Origin: Massospora cicadina
Taxonomy: Eukaryota; Entomophthoromycota; Entomophthoromycetes; Entomophthorales; Entomophthoraceae
DNA: 64,000 nt
Assembly (NCBI GenBank): GCA_022478985.1
Contig: JAKSZP010000014.1
Span: forward strand, 62,001 to 126,000
Direction of reading: 5' to 3'
A program made the translations under genes and the position numbers. The notes under the pieces were generated by a model. The model worked only from the letters and a program-made list of their open reading frames with translations, did no database searches and was not told where the DNA came from. Shown piece after piece: positions 59,719-64,000 of the stretch (position 1 is its first letter; each line of letters starts with the position of its first letter).

Positions 59719-60552
59719 TGTAATGAGACAGATTTGGTTCATCAAAAATCCTACAAAATCAAGCTAGTAGGAATGATGGTCGCATTCTGTCAGTCAAAAT
59801 TGATGAACCATAGAGTTCTATAATTTATCAAATTATAAAATAATGTAAATTTAGGCCTCAATTCAGGCGGAATAATATGGGATCATTTAGCCCTTCATGA
59901 CTAAAGTATATTTAAAATTTTAACTCTTTGGTTTGGTTTATATTCTAGCAGTCTCTATTCCAATGATCTCAAGTTGAAACTCAGTCTTGTTTTTGGTCTT
60001 CCCATTCCGAGTTCCCACCATTTGAGAAGTCTTATCCAGCTAAGCCATTCTTGAATGAGTAGACCTTTTTTCTTGATATTTTTCTATAATATAAATTATT
60101 TAGCTGGTTAAGTTTGAAATCCAGGTTGGCTGACAACCCATCCAGAATTGTGCGGACATTAATCTATTGCTAACAATGTGTTGTAAGCTGCAAACTCTTG
60201 ACCTCAGAAGGAGAAAGTTCACTTTAAAAGGTTTTCTGGGCCTGTAAGTCTCCCTGCACCTTGACCTGATCGTTGGTCACCAATGAAGGCTCCTGTAAGA
60301 GCGTAACGCCAGTAAGTGCATACTCCTTGGGTCCATACAGGTTATTAGAGGGTGGGGTATTTAAAGCCATATCAAACCTCAGCCCATATGGGTTTTTCCT
60401 GAGTCGCCGCCAGGCCCTTACGTTGGGCAATATTTAAGTAATCCAAATTTGATGTTTGACACCTTGATATTTACCTATTCTGCCATTTAATTAAAGAAAC
60501 TGTGGGAATTTATATGTCCACATCATACAGCTTGCAAATTATCTAAGCTTCA
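59719..60552 (+). mobile_element. Inverted solo LTR of the H family
   Basis: Reverse-complement similarity to the H LTRs runs from 59719 (TGTAATGAG) to at least 60500 and probably 60552. Flanks ATTCA (59714-59718) and ATTAA (60553-60557) match 4/5. The length (834 bp) fits the H LTR. The right end is uncertain because element I may begin at about 60500. Confidence 0.65.
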
Positions 60553-61385
60553 ATTAATATAGAATAATTGGTTCATTAATTTAATTTAGCTTATTGATTA
60601 AGCTTTGAGACGTTGATTGATTATTCTGTCTCTTTAGAAATAATCATCAATTAAATGGTTAATCTTAATTCTTATAGGATCATATCCAATAATAATTACA
60701 GTTGCAATTTCATTGGTGATTGTTGCTAACAATTTGGAGATGAGTAAATTAGCTCAAAATTGGTAATTACTCATGGGAAATTGTCAGGTTTGGTAGCTGA
60801 CATGTGGGCTGATATGAATAGCGATTTAATTATGCTATTCCTCATGAATATCAGCTGTAATTTTTCCCAAATTGAACCAATATCTCTTTTCTGTCAGCTA
60901 GGCGTGCTGAGACCATCATAGATATCCCTTTTCATTGGCTTGGCGTGCCAAGACATTGTGGATATCCCTTTTTGTCAGCTAGGCATGCTGAGAATATTGT
61001 GCTTACCACAAATACCCCTAACACATGTCCTTCACCATTTTACCCTATAAATATTCCCTCACTTTATTAATAATAAACATCTTAGTACTGTGAATACTTT
61101 GTTGTTTTCAATTGTTGAATGTTTACTTTAAAGTGAAGTTGTGAAGAAGTACTTCCTGTCTAAGTGTCAACGCCAGAGTGAGGCTGAAGTCACTTGAATC
61201 CTTATATATTGCCAGAGTGAGGCAAAAGTCACTTGAACCTTTATATTGCCAGAGTAGGGCCAAAGCTACCCATTTATCTGAACTTGACTAGGCTAATTGT
61301 CTTCATACAATTAGCAAATTCATAATTATTACCAGTCATTAGTTAAGCAAACCTGTGTACCAGTGAAAACCCCGCAGTTTTTACA
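60500..61385 (+). repeat. Element I 5' LTR
   Basis: The right end is fixed by the primer-binding site directly after TTTTTACA (61385). The left end is not certain; TGTGGGAAT at 60500 is the best candidate and would give 886 bp. It contains two tandem arrays: about three ~40 bp units at 60892-61010 (core CAGCTAGGCRTGCTGAGA) and three ~38 bp units at 61172-61280 (core GCCAGAGTGAGGC). TATAAATATTCC at 61046 and AATAAACA near 61074 fit a promoter and polyA signal. Confidence 0.6.
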
Positions 61386-61387
61386 TG

Positions 61388-61405
61388 TGGTGCTCACTAC
61401 AGGGA
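61388..61405 (+). promoter_or_regulatory. Element I primer-binding site
   Basis: TGGTGCTCACTACAGGG two bases inside the LTR end, identical over 17 bases to the site of B on the other strand. Confidence 0.7.
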
Positions 61406-61439
61406 TTGAGTTGAGTTTACAAGAAAATAATAATGATGA

Positions 61440-63402
61440 ATTATCTAACTAATATGGAGCATCAAAGAAACAAAGAGACAGATTCATAAGTAGACCACTG
61501 GGGAAATATTCAATTAGAGGCTGGAATGCTAGTGGATCCCCAATACATCCATCTATCAATGATTGGAGTAAATGAGAACGCCGTAACAATCTATGAACCA
61601 CCTTCAGAGAGAATCTGAGAAATAATACCCAGTATTAGCGATATCCTAATGAGAGAATTCAAAATTTTGCCGGCTGATACTTTAGACCAAAGCTGTGGAT
61701 TATTTCACCACACTACTAATCAGGAAGAGCGAAGATGACACTTCAAAAACTTCCTTAATATGAACACTTCAACGTTAATAGGATATTTGTGGAGCATTTG
61801 TAATATCAGCGATTATATTATCAAATATGTACAGCCAACTACCCAAAACATGAGAGCCATCCAAGTACGGCAGCAGGTAGTGATCGCCAATCTTGTTGAG
61901 TATACCCAAAACAACAGTGTACAACAGCAGGCGCTAATATGACAATTAGATGTCAGTTTTCAGCAGATTCGCGCTGGTCTAGATTCCACATCACAATGTG
62001 TTCAGCAATCTAACACCCAAATCAAGAATTTGGTGGCCAAGCTGAATACTAAACTTTGGGGGATAGTCAAAGAGATTTGAACCAAATTGGGTTCAATTAC
62101 TGATGGAAACATGATGTGGATAAGTATTGCCAATTAGCTGAATCAAATATCACTGATTTGATTTGAGCTCAGGAGGCAGCTGTGCCAATGGCTGCAGCCA
62201 ACACTGAAACTCACACAGTCATGCTTGATTTAGTCAAAGGAAGACATGAAATTAAGAGTACCGTTGACAATATGGAAAGAAAATTTGAATGACTCAATGA
62301 AGAGATTAGAGCTGAAATCAATAAGCTTTTCACGGAGATAGAGATTATCAACAAGAATGCATAAGAATTGGCAACTCAATCTTAATTAGATTCGTTGAAA
62401 CTCAAAGTCATTAAATTAGCTGATGAAATATCCAAATATGAAAAAGAGATTCGTGAATTATATGAGCATTTATTCCATGTCAAAAACTGAGAGGGCAAGC
62501 TGCAGAAAGAAGTCAAAACCCTGAAAGCGACTTTAAAAGTGGAAACTGATAAAAATTGTCAACTTTGGGAAAACAATCAAAAACGCTTGGCTTGGGAAGA
62601 TAAAATCCTTAGATGATTGGATGACCTCAAAGACTCTAAGTGTACTTGTTCATGGGATGAGCACCATGAGGCGAATTTATTTAAGGAGGAATCGACATCC
62701 ATTTAAGCTGAGAGTATCGCTGACAGCACCATCCAATCTGTTCAGTAAATGCCCCTGACCATTGTGGCACTTCCTGAAGTAACACCCAAAGCAAATCCAG
62801 CATCTGTTCAAATCCTGATTAGAAGTGCAGGCCCAATTATTGTTGAAGGTTTCAAGAGTACTCCAAAGTTGCCCACTTTCCATTGGGATAATGCTCCTGC
62901 CTTCTTCAGGTTATTTGAGATAACGATGTATGGTTATAGTGACTGACAAAAAGCTAGCACCGTTGTGAATTGTCTCAATACTTCATGCCAAAACCTAGTT
63001 TTGCCTTACCTTCTTGGGGAGAACTGGAGTTACAAGGAGGTGAAGGAGGCGATTCTGACTGAATTCAATAGTCCAGACAAGATGTCAGCTCGGAAACAAG
63101 AATTCATGGGCATTCAATTTAAGAAAGTTGAAACAGTGGGTGAGTCCACCAATCATTTCTATGAGGAAGCTCAGATCCTCAATGGGGCAAAAATGATGAC
63201 CAATTTTGACGGAAGAATTGTGATGCAGAACGCGTTGCGCCCTCATCAAGAATTGCACCAAATGATGTCATCCAATTCAACCAGTAAATACACCATTGCT
63301 CAAATGGTAGAATACCTGAGGGTTCTATCAGTAACATTTGATGCACCAAATCGGACATACAACCCAAATAACCAGTCAAACAATAATAAGGGACCAGGAT
63401 GA
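61440..63402 (+). pseudogene. Element I Gag: coiled coil and capsid
   Basis: One continuous frame through many stops. About 61760-62660 is charged heptad sequence (coiled coil). 62749-63402 is capsid-like: PKLPTFHWDNAPAFFRLFE, ENWSYKEVKEAILTEFNS and KQEFMGIQFKKVETVGES, matching the B capsid. The in-frame stops are eight TGA and four TAA with no TAG (TGA at 61940, 62078, 62164, 62290, 62488, 62614, 62944 and 63400). At 62944 the B protein has Arg, which points to CGA turned into TGA. Confidence 0.78.
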
Positions 63403-63474
63403 TTTCCCAACAAATCTAGAGAGATTTCAACAATCGTTGGAATCAAGATAAACAGAATGAAGGAGCTAGACCAT

Positions 63475-64000
63475 TCAAGCCTCAGTTATCTTGCAATAAG
63501 TGTGGACATCCTGGTCATTTCACCAATAAATGTAGACAGCGCAAACCAAAGGATCAGGTTAACTTATTCCAGCATAAGGATAAACAGGAAACTTCCAATG
63601 GGCATGGAAAAGACCATGTGGTCTAGAAGTGGAATAGTCTAGAACCACAGGTAACCAAGTTTCCCTGGATAATTCAGATGTTTTGGAAAACTTTGGATCT
63701 AATTTCAGATGAGCCTGAATTAGATCCCCTTCATCAGATTGTGTACCAAGATGTAAACATAATAACAAGATTGAAATTGAAGGGTATTGCCCCAAAATTA
63801 TACAGGAGGTAGCTCGCCCATATGCCCAACAGATAGTTAAGAAGGTCCAAAATGCTGAAGACAAGACGGACTTATTAAATACCAAGCTAGACGGAGTTAA
63901 TGTATCAATTCCAATTGGTACAATTTAAGAAATGTTCCCTGATATATCAGCTCAGTTATTTCATACCCTGTCTCGGCCAACAAATCTGGTATACATGCAG
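63475..64000 (+). pseudogene. Element I zinc knuckle and start of protease region
   Basis: 63486-63560 encodes LSCNKCGHPGHFTNKCRQRKPK, an intact CCHC knuckle (C-x2-C-x4-H-x4-C). Downstream frames resemble the gag-pro linker (acidic, ISDEPELDPLHQIVYQD). No DTG motif is seen before the window ends. Confidence 0.8.

Larger units (their letters stand above)
61386..64000 (+). mobile_element. Element I: Ty3/gypsy element, 5' part
   Basis: Primer-binding site, then a Gag of the same architecture as in B: coiled coil, capsid, zinc knuckle. The window ends before the RT, so pol and the 3' LTR are not seen. Confidence 0.75.

Noticed and set aside
61440..63402. Alternative genetic code with TGA as sense
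   Set aside because: TAA stops occur as well, the aligned residue is Arg, and decay by C-to-T change explains the pattern more simply.
1..64000. CRISPR arrays, bacterial operons, rRNA or functional tRNA genes
   Set aside because: Repeats are LTR, SINE or tandem type, genes are eukaryotic, and no complete cloverleaf or rRNA signature was recognised.

Overview
This is a nuclear-type eukaryotic segment dominated by decayed LTR retrotransposons. It holds one recognisable host gene, a two-exon GC-rich gene on the minus strand (4874-8317) for VPS54, the GARP tethering-complex subunit. Everything else is AT-richer, CpG-poor repeat DNA: Ty3/gypsy elements on both strands, solo LTRs, short LTR elements without pol, a tRNA-derived SINE, a piggyBac-type foldback MITE and an (AG)n microsatellite. 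I cannot name the species. A VPS54 with long exons and one ~520 bp intron, chromodomain-bearing Ty3 elements and C-to-T decay of repeats fit a large methylated genome such as a repeat-rich fungus, but this is inference.

Layout. 1-4873: no gene, a MITE at 2700-2913, a microsatellite at 4110-4171. 4874-8317: VPS54. 8905-17490: chromovirus A (+), flanked by TGTAC on both sides, with a 1.2 kb solo LTR in its 3' LTR (duplication CTCCC). 18345-23214: element B (-), flanked by GGGAT, the youngest copy; it keeps gag and protease but has lost RT, RNase H and most of integrase. 24342-31773: element D (-), near full length. 33593 to about 59718: a second chromovirus copy, G (+), of the same family as A, stretched to 26 kb by later insertions: short element C inside its 5' LTR, element E (+, 41173-54444) inside its gag region, element F (-, 44232-50926) inside E, short element H (56750-59101) before its integrase, a SINE inside one LTR of H, and an inverted solo LTR of the H family (59719-60552) that interrupts the integrase. 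About 60500-64000: the 5' part of element I (+), which runs off the window.

How it fits together. The retroelement gene order is gag, protease (DTG), reverse transcriptase, RNase H, integrase. Elements B, D, E, F and I form a loose group: they share an unusual primer-binding site (TGGTGCTCACTACAGGG type) and related capsid/zinc-knuckle Gags, with a long coiled-coil N-terminal part seen in B and I. The Gags of E and F also carry a collagen-like Gly-X-Y tract, the most novel signal I see. A and G form a second, chromodomain group, with a long leader that in G contains tandem TATA-bearing monomers. Almost all pol regions are broken by stops, frameshifts or changed catalytic residues, so nothing here looks autonomously active.
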